Shown in pieces: positions 33,932 to 41,219 of a stretch of 42,190 bases of DNA. This stretch comes from Bacillota bacterium (GTDB lineage: Bacteria > Bacillota > Sulfobacillia > DUSP01 > JBFMCS01), in contig JBFMCS010000040.1 of the NCBI GenBank assembly GCA_040754315.1, positions 1-42,190 on the forward strand. The letters are read 5' to 3'. The position numbers and the translations under genes were made by a program. The notes under the pieces are model-generated. The model saw only the letters and a list, made by a program, of their open reading frames with translations, ran no database searches and was not told the origin of the DNA. Position 1 is the stretch's first letter; the number at the start of each line of letters is the position of its first letter.

Positions 33932-34755
33932 ATGGTCCCCCCGGCACCCGGCACACCACCCGGCTTGGCCATGCGAGACGGCCAGGGGGCCGGCCACATC
34001 ATGTGCGGTCCTAAAAGGGTTTTCTTCCCCAGTCTACCCCAAAGAAGCACCCCCAGTCCACCCTGTGCGCGCGTAAAGACCCTCAATTGCCGGGCCCGGG
34101 TCCGGGCTGGTCTCTCATAGCGCACCTGGGCAGGATGCCGGGGCTGTCCCTTGGGTCTCTTCTCGCATCGCTGGCGGTGGCGAATCAGGTCTGCGGTAAC
34201 GTCTTCCTTATATGGCTATGTCTTGGCTGTTCGGGTTCACCCTGCTAAGTAACGACCCGCACTTGTACTCAGCATTTCTCCGCTACCTCCCCCCCTCCCC
34301 CCGCGTGCTTTTGTCTGTTCCAAGAGCGTTTTCTCTTGCGCCTTCTCGGGTCCTGCGGGAGAGCGTCACCCGGCAAGGGATTCACGTGAGCCTCAGCCTG
34401 CAAAGGTAGGGGGTGGAAGAAGCCAGGTTGGCGGCGGGACCCCTTACGCATGGATATGACGGCGCCTTGTCTTTGTGGTTATCGCCGCCCCCGTGCGGAT
34501 GCTCCTTAAGCCCAGGGACTGCATACACGCCATGCTAGTGGCGGTCACCATCCTCATGGCTGCCGTAGGCATTGTGGTGGCCCGGCCCCCCATCAAGTCA
34601 TCTGGCAAAAGATCCCCGCTGCCCCGTTCTCCCGGCCGGGCGAGGTTGGCTGCGGGAACCCGGGCTTGCTGGAGACTCCACCGATCATCCAGCCTTCATC
34701 CCCAGAAGTGGTGGCGTCACAATGTTACTTCTCACCAGGGTGGCCACCCTCGGGC
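33932..34755. other. Gene-free stretch between mtaB and the arsenate-reductase-like gene
   Basis: I see no supportable gene in these 824 bases. A plus-strand frame from 34475 begins with a hydrophobic stretch (CIHAMLVAVTILMAAVGIVV) but then becomes low-complexity Arg/Ser/Pro and runs into the antisense of the next gene. It may be a decayed membrane protein. No clear promoter for mtaB stands out. Confidence 0.5.
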
Positions 34756-35166
34756 TCAAACTCGGCCGCTCGTGGCGGCGACAGCCCCTTTCACCTTCCG
34801 TTCGATTAACTCACGTATCTTGCGGAACTCCTCCGGCAGCAGGCTTCTGGGGTCGGGGATAGCCCAGTCCTCGCGCCGCCGGGCGCGTACCGCGGGACAG
34901 GCATCACCGCATCCCATGGTCACGACCAGGTCGAACTCGACGTCGGGGAGTTCAGCAAGCGACTTCGACGCGTGGGTGCTGAGGTCATAGCCCACCTCTC
35001 TCATCGCCTCCACCGCCCGTGGATTGACTACCCCTGACGGGCGCGAACCCGCCGAGTACGCCTCAACGTCGAGGCCACCATGGATCCTGGCGAAAGCTTC
35101 GGCCATCTGGCTTCGGTTCGAGTTCTCCACACATACGAACAGGATGCGTTTCACCGGGGAACTCAT
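34756..35166 (-). CDS. Arsenate reductase-type low-molecular-weight phosphatase
   Basis: The 136-residue protein has the PTPase loop C-x5-R as FVCVENSNRSQMAEAF (Cys12, Arg18) and a second cysteine pair in TMGCGDACP (Cys86, Cys90). These suit the thioredoxin-coupled arsenate reductase mechanism, and EDWAIPDP follows as in that branch. Detoxifying arsenate to arsenite is the likely role, though the loop (ENSN rather than GNSC) differs from the best-known ArsC proteins and a tyrosine-phosphatase role is possible. ATG 35166 follows AAAGGGGGG; an ATG two codons earlier is also possible. No arsR or arsenite pump is adjacent. It is divergent from the ABC operon. Confidence 0.8.
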   Translation of the reverse strand: MSSPVKRILFVCVENSNRSQMAEAFARIHGGLDVEAYSAGSRPSGVVNPRAVEAMREVGYDLSTHASKSLAELPDVEFDLVVTMGCGDACPAVRARRREDWAIPDPRSLLPEEFRKIRELIERKVKGAVAATSGRV

Positions 35167-35257
35167 GGTCATCACCCCCCCTTTGAATTTTTCCATTGGC
35201 TGGCGCCATATCCTCTTTGACCGGGACTGGCACCTTGCACGGGGCATCACATAATAC

Positions 35258-35286
35258 TTGACTTTGATGATACGCTTTCTTATAAT
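35258..35286 (+). promoter_or_regulatory. Strong SigA promoter of the ABC/cysK operon
   Basis: TTGACT (35258-35263) and TATAAT (35281-35286) are separated by exactly 17 bases. Transcription should start near 35293, leaving a leader of about 108 bases before the first gene. Rrf2 regulators often bind over such boxes. Confidence 0.88.
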
Positions 35287-35307
35287 AAGGGCACCAATTG
35301 ACGTGGC

Positions 35308-35378
35308 AGCCCTTGCCAGCCCTGACGACCTGTGCGGGTACGTTCGTGAGCCCGGCTCCCGTCAGGCGGAAAAGGGCT
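35308..35378 (+). promoter_or_regulatory. Nested-hairpin 5' leader of the ABC/cysK operon
   Basis: Within the leader, AGCCCTT (35308-35314) pairs with AAGGGCT (35372-35378), enclosing CCTGACG (35321-35327) paired with CGTCAGG (35360-35366) and an inner CGGG/CCCG hairpin (35335-35354). AGCCC could instead pair with GGGCT at 35392-35396, next to the ribosome binding site GGAGG (35386-35390). This suggests a switchable RNA structure. It matches no riboswitch class I can name. Confidence 0.45.
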
Positions 35379-35400
35379 ACCCCCCGGAGGTGGGCTGGTA

Positions 35401-36429
35401 ATGACCGCTGGTATTCGACGTGAGTACCGGACCTTCTTCCCCATGTCAGCGGGACTCTCTCCGCAATCCGGCCGCGGCCGGGTGAGTCCCCTCTGCCTCA
35501 CTGCGGCAATCGTGACGGCGCTGCTGATGGCCGGATGCGTGCCGCAAAAGCAGGCACCCCCCCGCTCTGAGATGACCCGCATCGTCGTCGCCGACGCCCC
35601 GACTACTCACCATCTCAACCTGTATGTGGCGCAGGAGAAAGGCTTGTTCGCCAAACACGGCGTAAAGGTCGAGATCGTCACCGTCGAAAGCCTGTCCGCC
35701 GCGAGGGACGCGGTGATCGCGGGGACGGCGGACGTGTTCTGGAGTTGCCCGACCGTGGCCATCGCCGCTGTCGGCGGCGGAGCACCCATCAGGACCATAG
35801 CCCAGGTGAAGACACCCTGCACGTCAGTCCTGCTCGTGCCGCCCGGTTCGCCGATCCGCGAGTACCATGACCTCGCCGGAAGCACCATTGCCGGAATATC
35901 ACCCGCTTGCGAGGCGGTCATCGCCATCAGCGGCGCAGCGCGGCAGGCCGGGGCGAGTTTCAATCTCGTCAAGCTCGGCGGCGGGCCGGCACTGGCTGCG
36001 TTGAAGGCCGGGCAGGTCGACGGGGCCATCCTCGAGGAACCACATGCCAGCATCGCAGAACTGGCCGGATTCAGGGTGATGTTCCGCGAGGCTGCAGATG
36101 CTATACCGTGCCGCACCATCAATGCCCGGACCGCCTTCATCACGGATAACGCGGCTGCGCTGCGGCGGATGATCCGGGCGGTGGAAGAAGCCAACGCCAT
36201 CATCAATGCCGACCCCACAGCCTCCACGATCGTGGACATCGCCCACGTTTACACGGGCGCACCGGTGGATGCGATCGCCCATGGCAACTGGCGACTCCGG
36301 TTCACCACCCGTCTTGACGTAGCTGGGCTGTGTGACCTAGGTGATGAACTCGTCGCTATGGGCCACATCAGGGAATGCCCCGGGCAGGACATGTTCGCAC
36401 GGGAGTTCCGGGGGATAACTTGGGACTGA
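35401..36429 (+). CDS. ABC transporter solute-binding lipoprotein (NMT1/SsuA-like), cysteine-rich
   Basis: The 342-residue protein has a lipoprotein signal with lipobox LMAGC (cysteine 46) and a periplasmic-binding type II fold of the nitrate/sulfonate/taurine group: HHLNLYVAQEKGLFAKHGVK, AVIAGTADVFW, ALKAGQVDGAILEEPHA. Six cysteines occur in the mature part (in WSCPT, TPCTS, PACEA, IPCRT, GLCDL, RECPG), unusual for this family. ATG 35401 has GGAGG upstream. It is the first gene of the operon. The substrate is unknown; the linked cysK suggests a sulfur compound. Confidence 0.85.
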   Translation: MTAGIRREYRTFFPMSAGLSPQSGRGRVSPLCLTAAIVTALLMAGCVPQKQAPPRSEMTRIVVADAPTTHHLNLYVAQEKGLFAKHGVKVEIVTVESLSAARDAVIAGTADVFWSCPTVAIAAVGGGAPIRTIAQVKTPCTSVLLVPPGSPIREYHDLAGSTIAGISPACEAVIAISGAARQAGASFNLVKLGGGPALAALKAGQVDGAILEEPHASIAELAGFRVMFREAADAIPCRTINARTAFITDNAAALRRMIRAVEEANAIINADPTASTIVDIAHVYTGAPVDAIAHGNWRLRFTTRLDVAGLCDLGDELVAMGHIRECPGQDMFAREFRGITWD

Positions 36430-36449
36430 ACCAGGAGGAAAGGCGGACA

Positions 36450-37334
36450 ATGCGACGTCATCTCTTCACCGGGATGCTGGGGATCGCGCTGGCCGTGTCA
36501 GCGACGGCGGTGTGGGGCTTAACTCCCGCCGGGCATCCTCCCATTGAACTCGGCCACGCCGGCGGACCACTGCTTGCGCCCCTTTACCTTGCAGCCGGCC
36601 AAGAGCTATTTGCCGAGGAAGGCCTGGGGGTCGAGATCAGACGGTTCGGTTCGGCCGCCGACGTGGGCTATGCGCTTCTCTCCGGCCGCATAGACGCCGC
36701 CTTGCTCGAACCATCCCCCTCCTTCCGGCTGCTCAATGAGCATGACTGGGCGGATATCAAGGTTTCAGGCGCGGTGAGATTCCCTTATGGGGCGACGGTG
36801 GTGGTCAGGGAAGCCCTCGACTTGCGACTTGGGGACCTCGAAGGCCGGAAGGTCGCCGCCAGCTCGCGCTCCTGCCAGCTGCTCGCGGAGTTCCGTCAGG
36901 ACGCTGAGCGGCTGGGAGTGAATACGGGAGAGATCAACTTCGTGTACCTCGATTTCGCCCTCATGCTACCGGCACTTGAGGCAGGTCGGGTCGATGCTAT
37001 CGTGACCCGGTCTTCCCTGGCTCTCCTGGCCCAGGATGCAGGTCACCATGTTCTTTATCAGAACTGGGATGTACAGCCGGGAGATGCCTGCTGCCCCCTG
37101 TATCTGGCCCAGGTGGAGTACTTTCTCTTGGTGAGGGGGGTGGCCGATCGGGACGTGGCGATGCTCGATGCAGCGCTCCGTCGCGCATCCGGCCAACGGG
37201 TAGCTGAACTCCGCCGGGCGGTCATCGAGGCCACGGGGTTCGACCTTCCCCGGACTTTTCCGGTAGCCCACTATTCGGGGCTCGGCGAGGAACTAGGACG
37301 GGAGCTGGGGGGATGGGCTTGGGCCGCCAAATGA
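36450..37334 (+). CDS. Second NMT1/SsuA-like solute-binding protein
   Basis: The 294-residue protein has a Sec signal peptide (FTGMLGIALAVSATAVWG) without a lipobox. Its type II binding fold resembles the preceding protein: PLYLAAGQELFAEEGLGVEI, ALLSGRIDAALLEPSPS, ALEAGRVDAIVTRSS. Cysteines occur in SSRSCQLL and GDACCPLY. ATG 36450 is preceded by AGGAGGAAAGG, 20 bases after the first gene. Two binding proteins for one permease suggest either two related ligands or two capture steps. Its 3' end overlaps the permease gene by 22 bases. Confidence 0.82.
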   Translation: MRRHLFTGMLGIALAVSATAVWGLTPAGHPPIELGHAGGPLLAPLYLAAGQELFAEEGLGVEIRRFGSAADVGYALLSGRIDAALLEPSPSFRLLNEHDWADIKVSGAVRFPYGATVVVREALDLRLGDLEGRKVAASSRSCQLLAEFRQDAERLGVNTGEINFVYLDFALMLPALEAGRVDAIVTRSSLALLAQDAGHHVLYQNWDVQPGDACCPLYLAQVEYFLLVRGVADRDVAMLDAALRRASGQRVAELRRAVIEATGFDLPRTFPVAHYSGLGEELGRELGGWAWAAK

Positions 37335-38158
37335 CGTACGAGACCCGAGGTCTGAACCTCGTGGCCAGGGAGATCGGCCTGTTCTTCCGAGGGGTAGTCG
37401 GGAACACCTTGACCGCCGAATCCCTTACCATCTTCCTGCCCCTGCTCATCCTATGGGAGGTGTTGCCGCGCCTAAATGTAGTCCCTGCAGCGCTCTTACC
37501 CCCACCGTCGGTGGTGGCGATGGCCTTCGGAGACCTTGCCGCCAACCACGACCTGGGGGCTCATGTCGCCGCCAGCATGCTCAGGTTCGGCCTCGGATTC
37601 GCCCTCGCGGTGGTCATCGCCGTGCCCATCGGCACCTTGATGGGCTGGAACCAGTTCCTGCGCCGCCACACCCTGCCTCTGCTCCAGATACTGGCGCCCA
37701 TACCCCCGCCGGCCTGGGTGCCCATCACCATAATCCTCCTGGGCATAGGCCTACCCATGCAGGTGTTCCTAGTCTTCCTGGGCGCCTTCTATCCCGTGCT
37801 GTTCAACACCTACCAGGGAGTCAAGGATACGGACCCTCGCTATGTCGCGTCCGCCCGGGCCTTCGGCGCGAGCGAGTTGACCCTCATCACTCGCGTTTAC
37901 CTCCCCCATGCCCTTGGCTTCGTTGTCATGGGGATTAAACTCGGCATTGCTCTGGGTCTCGTGATGCTGGTGATCTCGGAGATGGTCGGCGCCCATAGCG
38001 GGCTCGGCTGGCTCCTCGTCGAATCGAAGGATTTCTTCCGCATCGACCGGATGATGGTGGCAATGCTGGTCCTCGGATTCACCGGTTGGTTCCTGATCGA
38101 GATCATGAAGTACATCGAGGCCAAGGTGGCCGTGTGGAAGGTGGGGCGGCAGGCATGA
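37313..38158 (+). CDS. ABC transporter permease (SsuC/TauC type)
   Basis: The 281-residue protein has about six membrane helices, beginning at LTIFLPLLILWEVLP. It carries the BPD_transp_1 EAA loop as YVASARAFGASELTLITRVYLP, which contacts the ATPase coupling helices. PPPSVVAMAFGDL and the AWVPITIILLGIGL helix are typical of nitrate/sulfonate/taurine importers. The gene overlaps both neighbours (22 bases upstream, ATGA downstream), so the transporter parts are translationally coupled. Confidence 0.92.
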   Translation: MGLGRQMTYETRGLNLVAREIGLFFRGVVGNTLTAESLTIFLPLLILWEVLPRLNVVPAALLPPPSVVAMAFGDLAANHDLGAHVAASMLRFGLGFALAVVIAVPIGTLMGWNQFLRRHTLPLLQILAPIPPPAWVPITIILLGIGLPMQVFLVFLGAFYPVLFNTYQGVKDTDPRYVASARAFGASELTLITRVYLPHALGFVVMGIKLGIALGLVMLVISEMVGAHSGLGWLLVESKDFFRIDRMMVAMLVLGFTGWFLIEIMKYIEAKVAVWKVGRQA

Positions 38159-39030
38159 TCGAGGCGAGGGGGATCACCAAGTTCTTCCCCGTGGTCAATC
38201 CACGAGGAATAGCCGAGGGGAACACCGCCCTGGTATCCGTGTCGCTGAAGGTCGACGCCGGCGAGTTCCTTGCGATAGTCGGCACCAGCGGTAGCGGCAA
38301 GTCGACTTTCCTCGAGATCCTGGCCGGGCTGCAGGCGCCAACCGAGGGCGAAGTATACGTGGAAGGGAAACGGGTGCTGGAGCCCCTCCCCGGTACCCGG
38401 CGGGAAATGGAGGCATATCGCAGGAAGTACCGTTTCCTGTCGCCCATTGTCAACAGCACCTTCCGGGACATGCCCAAGTCCGACACAGCGATCGTCTTCC
38501 AGGATGGCGGACTGTTCCCCTGGATGACGGCACTGGAGAATGTGGTGTTCGTGCTGAAGCTTCGCGGGATGGCGCGGAGAGAGAGGGTGGCGTGGGCAAG
38601 AAAGTATCTTTCCCTGGTAGGTTTGAAAGAAGGGGAGAACAAGTATCCCGCCCAGCTCTCCGGGGGCATGCGCCAGCGGGTCGCCCTGGCCCGTGCCTTG
38701 TCGGTCGAGCCCAAGATAATCTTGATGGATGAGCCGTTCGCGGCCGTGGACGCCGCTTCCCGGCAGCATCTGCAGGAGGACCTGACTCGCTTGTGGCAGG
38801 CGATGGGCCAGACGATTGTGTTCGTGACCCATGATGTCGAGGAGGCGATCCTGCTCGCCAACCGGGTGGTGGTCTTCTCGCCTGCTCCCGGCACGGTGCG
38901 GAACACGATCGACGTAGGACTGCCGCGGCCCCGGCATTTGTTCCGCCGGCAGATTGACGACCTGAAACACCGGATCATGGAGATCTACCGTTTTGATGCC
39001 ACAGGGGAGGTGCTGGATTATGCCATATGA
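38155..39030 (+). CDS. ABC transporter ATP-binding protein (SsuB/TauB type) with an insertion
   Basis: The 291-residue ATPase has Walker [10 protein letters not shown] (43-51), Q-loop [10 protein letters not shown] (Gln116), signature LSGGMRQR (168-175), Walker B IILMDEPF (188-195) and the switch histidine in VTHD (226). Walker A to Q-loop spans about 67 residues, against roughly 36-40 in ordinary SsuB proteins. The extra 25-30 residues (about 76-108) are basic and aromatic ([17 protein letters not shown]). The ATG overlaps the permease stop as ATGA. It energises import by the preceding permease. Confidence 0.93.
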   Translation: MIEARGITKFFPVVNPRGIAEGNTALVSVSLKVDAGEFLAIVGTSGSGKSTFLEILAGLQAPTEGEVYVEGKRVLEPLPGTRREMEAYRRKYRFLSPIVNSTFRDMPKSDTAIVFQDGGLFPWMTALENVVFVLKLRGMARRERVAWARKYLSLVGLKEGENKYPAQLSGGMRQRVALARALSVEPKIILMDEPFAAVDAASRQHLQEDLTRLWQAMGQTIVFVTHDVEEAILLANRVVVFSPAPGTVRNTIDVGLPRPRHLFRRQIDDLKHRIMEIYRFDATGEVLDYAI

Positions 39031-40123
39031 GAGCGGGAATACCGTTAGCCTTGAGAACCGGCCCAAAGGGGTTGAGCGAAATCCTTTCCGCGGGCGGATC
39101 TACTCGGACATCGCCGAGACGATCGGTCATACGCCGCTCGTTCGGATCAACCGAGTTACTGCGGGCTATCGCGCGACGGTGGTAGCGAAACTCGAGTCGT
39201 TCAATCCGCTGAACAGCGTCAAGGACCGCATTGGCTACGCGATGATACAGGCGGCGGAGCAGGCAGGTAAACTTAGTCCGGACACGGTCATCATCGAGCC
39301 GACTTCGGGGAACACGGGGATCGGGCTCGCGCTGGTCTGCGCCGCCCGCGGCTACCAGTTGATCCTGACCATGCCCGAGACGATGTCCATCGAACGGCGC
39401 AAGCTCCTGCAAATGCTAGGGGCGGAAGTCGTACTGACCTCCGCGTCGGAAGGCATGGCCGGAGCGGTACGCAAAGCCGAAGAGTTGCACCGGCAAATCG
39501 CTTCCAGCTTCATGCCCCAGCAGTTCGAGAACCCGGTCAACCCGGAGATCCACTCGCGGACTACCGCGGAGGAGATCTGGGAGGACACTGGAGGAGAGGT
39601 GGACATACTGGTGTCCGGGGTCGGCACCGGGGGCACGGTGACGGGCGTGTCAAGGGTGATCAAGAGTCGCAAATCATCCTTCAAGGCGGTGGCCGTGGAG
39701 CCGGAGGCTTCTCCCGTGTTGTCGGGCGGGCAACCGGGGCCGCACCGGATCCAGGGGATCGGCGCCGGCTTTGTGCCCGGCGTGCTCGACCGCCGGCTCC
39801 TCGATGAGGTCATCCAGGTGACCAACGAGGACGCCTTCGCCACCGCCCGCCGGGTCGCCCGGGAAGAGGGCATCCTGTGCGGGATATCGTCCGGCGCGGC
39901 CATGTGGGCGGCACTGCAGGTGGCAGACCGCCCCGAGAGTGCGGGCAAGTTGATCGTGGTCATCTTCCCCGACTCCGGCGAGCGGTACCTCAGCACGCCG
40001 CTCAGCGACCCATCGCCGGGCGAAAGCCATGGGGCCTCAGGGCTACCGGCGCAAGACCAGCAGAAGGCAGGTGTCGACCCTTGCAGCTTTCATCGCGGAC
40101 CGAGTACGCCGCCCGGGCGCTGA
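39020..40123 (+). CDS. cysK: Cysteine synthase (O-acetylserine sulfhydrylase family)
   Basis: The 367-residue PLP enzyme makes cysteine from O-acetylserine and sulfide. The core is clear: [13 protein letters not shown], the PLP lysine in NPLNSVKDR (Lys68), SGNTG (96-100), [11 protein letters not shown] for phosphate binding, and GISSGAA. Compared with ordinary CysK there is an extra N-terminal segment of about 20 residues and a C-terminal tail after ERYLSTPL of about 35 residues that is disordered-looking and overlaps the next gene. ATG 39020 has GGGGAGGTG upstream and overlaps the ATPase stop by 11 bases. A cystathionine-beta-synthase-like specificity cannot be excluded. Confidence 0.92.
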   Translation: MPYESGNTVSLENRPKGVERNPFRGRIYSDIAETIGHTPLVRINRVTAGYRATVVAKLESFNPLNSVKDRIGYAMIQAAEQAGKLSPDTVIIEPTSGNTGIGLALVCAARGYQLILTMPETMSIERRKLLQMLGAEVVLTSASEGMAGAVRKAEELHRQIASSFMPQQFENPVNPEIHSRTTAEEIWEDTGGEVDILVSGVGTGGTVTGVSRVIKSRKSSFKAVAVEPEASPVLSGGQPGPHRIQGIGAGFVPGVLDRRLLDEVIQVTNEDAFATARRVAREEGILCGISSGAAMWAALQVADRPESAGKLIVVIFPDSGERYLSTPLSDPSPGESHGASGLPAQDQQKAGVDPCSFHRGPSTPPGR

Positions 40124-40524
40124 TGGCCCTGGCAGGAGCCGAAACCGGGGCCTCTCCGGTACAACTTGCCGACCTTGCAGCAGCCCAGGAGATACCTCCC
40201 GACTACCTGGCGCAGCTTGTGGGCACGCTCAAGTCGGGCGGACTCGTCGCTACCCGGCGCGGCCCCGGGGGCGGCCTCGCCCTAGCCCGTCCCGCCGCCG
40301 ACGTCTCTCTGGACGAGGTCGTGCAACTGATGGAGGGAGTCTTCTCACCGGCCGAATGCGTGGACAGTGCGGACCGCTGTCCGCATTCCCCCCGCTGTGC
40401 CCTGAGGGAAGCATGGGATGACCTAGCCCGGGCAATGAAGCAGTCGCTGGGACGGCACTCGCTGGCCAGCCTCGCCCAAAGGCAGGAGGAGTTGTCCTTG
40501 CAGTCCCCAATGTATCACATATGA
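40081..40524 (+). CDS. Rrf2 family transcriptional regulator with three spaced cysteines
   Basis: The 147-residue Rrf2 protein has a winged helix ([34 protein letters not shown], then the wing [13 protein letters not shown]). Cysteines 93, 100 and 106 lie in the position where IscR binds its Fe-S cluster (IscR Cys92, 98, 104). Spacing is C-x6-C-x5-C rather than x5/x5. A redox-, iron- or sulfur-responsive repressor of the operon is likely; a CymR-like role in cysteine control is also possible because of linkage to cysK. The start is TTG 40081 with AAGGCAGGTG upstream, inside the cysK tail, so the genes are coupled. Confidence 0.9.
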   Translation: MQLSSRTEYAARALMALAGAETGASPVQLADLAAAQEIPPDYLAQLVGTLKSGGLVATRRGPGGGLALARPAADVSLDEVVQLMEGVFSPAECVDSADRCPHSPRCALREAWDDLARAMKQSLGRHSLASLAQRQEELSLQSPMYHI

Positions 40525-40544
40525 GTGGCCGGGCACCGGGCAGT

Positions 40545-40890
40545 TCAGCGTGCCGCCCCGCCGGCGCGCAGCACCCGCAGCACCAGGTAGGCGACGGCCG
40601 CCCCTGTCAGGCTGGTCAGGGGGAGGGGCACCACGAAGAACAGCACGGCCACCTCCTTGCCCATGAGCAGAGTCGCCACCGGGTAGGCCAGGAGTGCCCG
40701 GCAAGGCCGGTGCCGAGCACTTCCCCGGCCACCGCCCAGGAGGTCCTTGCGACGCCGGTAGCATCATCTGGCCATCAGGCCCCGCCATGCCTCCGGGAAA
40801 GGCCAGCAGCGTGCCGGTGCTCAAGATGTTGTGGAGCACTCCCACCGCCAGGGCCACGGTAGCCGCCGGCCAAGGACCCAGCGTCACCGT
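40545..40890 (-). pseudogene. thiW: thiW remnant (ECF-type thiamine precursor transporter component)
   Basis: On the minus strand three frames join into the C-terminal half of ThiW: LGPWPAATVALAVGVLHNIL with STGTLLAFPGGMAG; then RRRKDLLG and AVAGEVLGTGLAG; then ALLAYPVATLLMGKEVAVLF, ending at TGA 40545. At least two or three frameshifts and an in-frame stop separate these pieces, and the N-terminal half is missing beyond about 40890. The family is the S component of an energy-coupling-factor transporter for hydroxyethylthiazole. It is clearly inactive. Confidence 0.75.
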
Positions 40891-40901
40891 CCCTGTCGGA
40901 G

Positions 40902-41219
40902 TAGCTTGAGATCAGCGGATATACTGTAGATTCCGTTGCAGACGGAACCCAAGGGCTCGAGGTCTATGAGAAGCCACGAAGAACGGACTGGATTATGACG
41001 TGGTGATCATGGGTCTAACCATTCCTGGAGGTATGGGTGCTAAGGAAGCCCCCAAACGGTTCCGGGATGTTGATCCCGGCGTAATCGCCAGCGTGGCCAG
41101 CGGCTACTCAAACGATCCGGCAATGTCCAACCTCCGAAATCGGCTTCACCGGGGCGATCTCAAAGCCCTACCGCATCGAGGATATCGTGCATGAACTGGA
41201 GACCATCATGTCTTCCTGA
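40902..41219 (+). pseudogene. Receiver-domain remnant of a hybrid histidine kinase or response regulator
   Basis: Three frames together give a receiver domain: GYTVDSVADGTQGLEVYEK, then YDVVIMGLTIPGGMGAKEA with GVIASVASGYSNDPAMSN, then GFTGAISKPYRIEDIVHELE and a TGA at 41217-41219. At least two frameshifts break it, and the first strand with the acidic pair is missing. The phosphoacceptor aspartate is replaced by glycine (VVIMGLTIP where relatives have LDLTIP). The LTIPGGMGGKEA and SGYSNDP signatures are typical of receivers at the C-terminus of hybrid kinases. It abuts the truncated thiW remnant. Confidence 0.75.

Noticed and set aside
34475-34990. A 171-codon plus-strand frame beginning with a hydrophobic segment
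   Set aside because: Only the first 40 or so residues look protein-like; the rest is low complexity and antisense to the arsenate-reductase-type gene.
37897-39066. Long minus-strand frames antisense to the permease, ATPase and cysK genes
   Set aside because: They lie opposite genes with intact catalytic motifs and contain no family signature of their own.
39877-40080. A longer N-terminus for the Rrf2 protein starting inside cysK
   Set aside because: The extra 68 residues are Arg/Gly/Pro-rich with no homology, while TTG 40081 has a ribosome binding site and starts exactly at the family's N-terminus ([14 protein letters not shown]).
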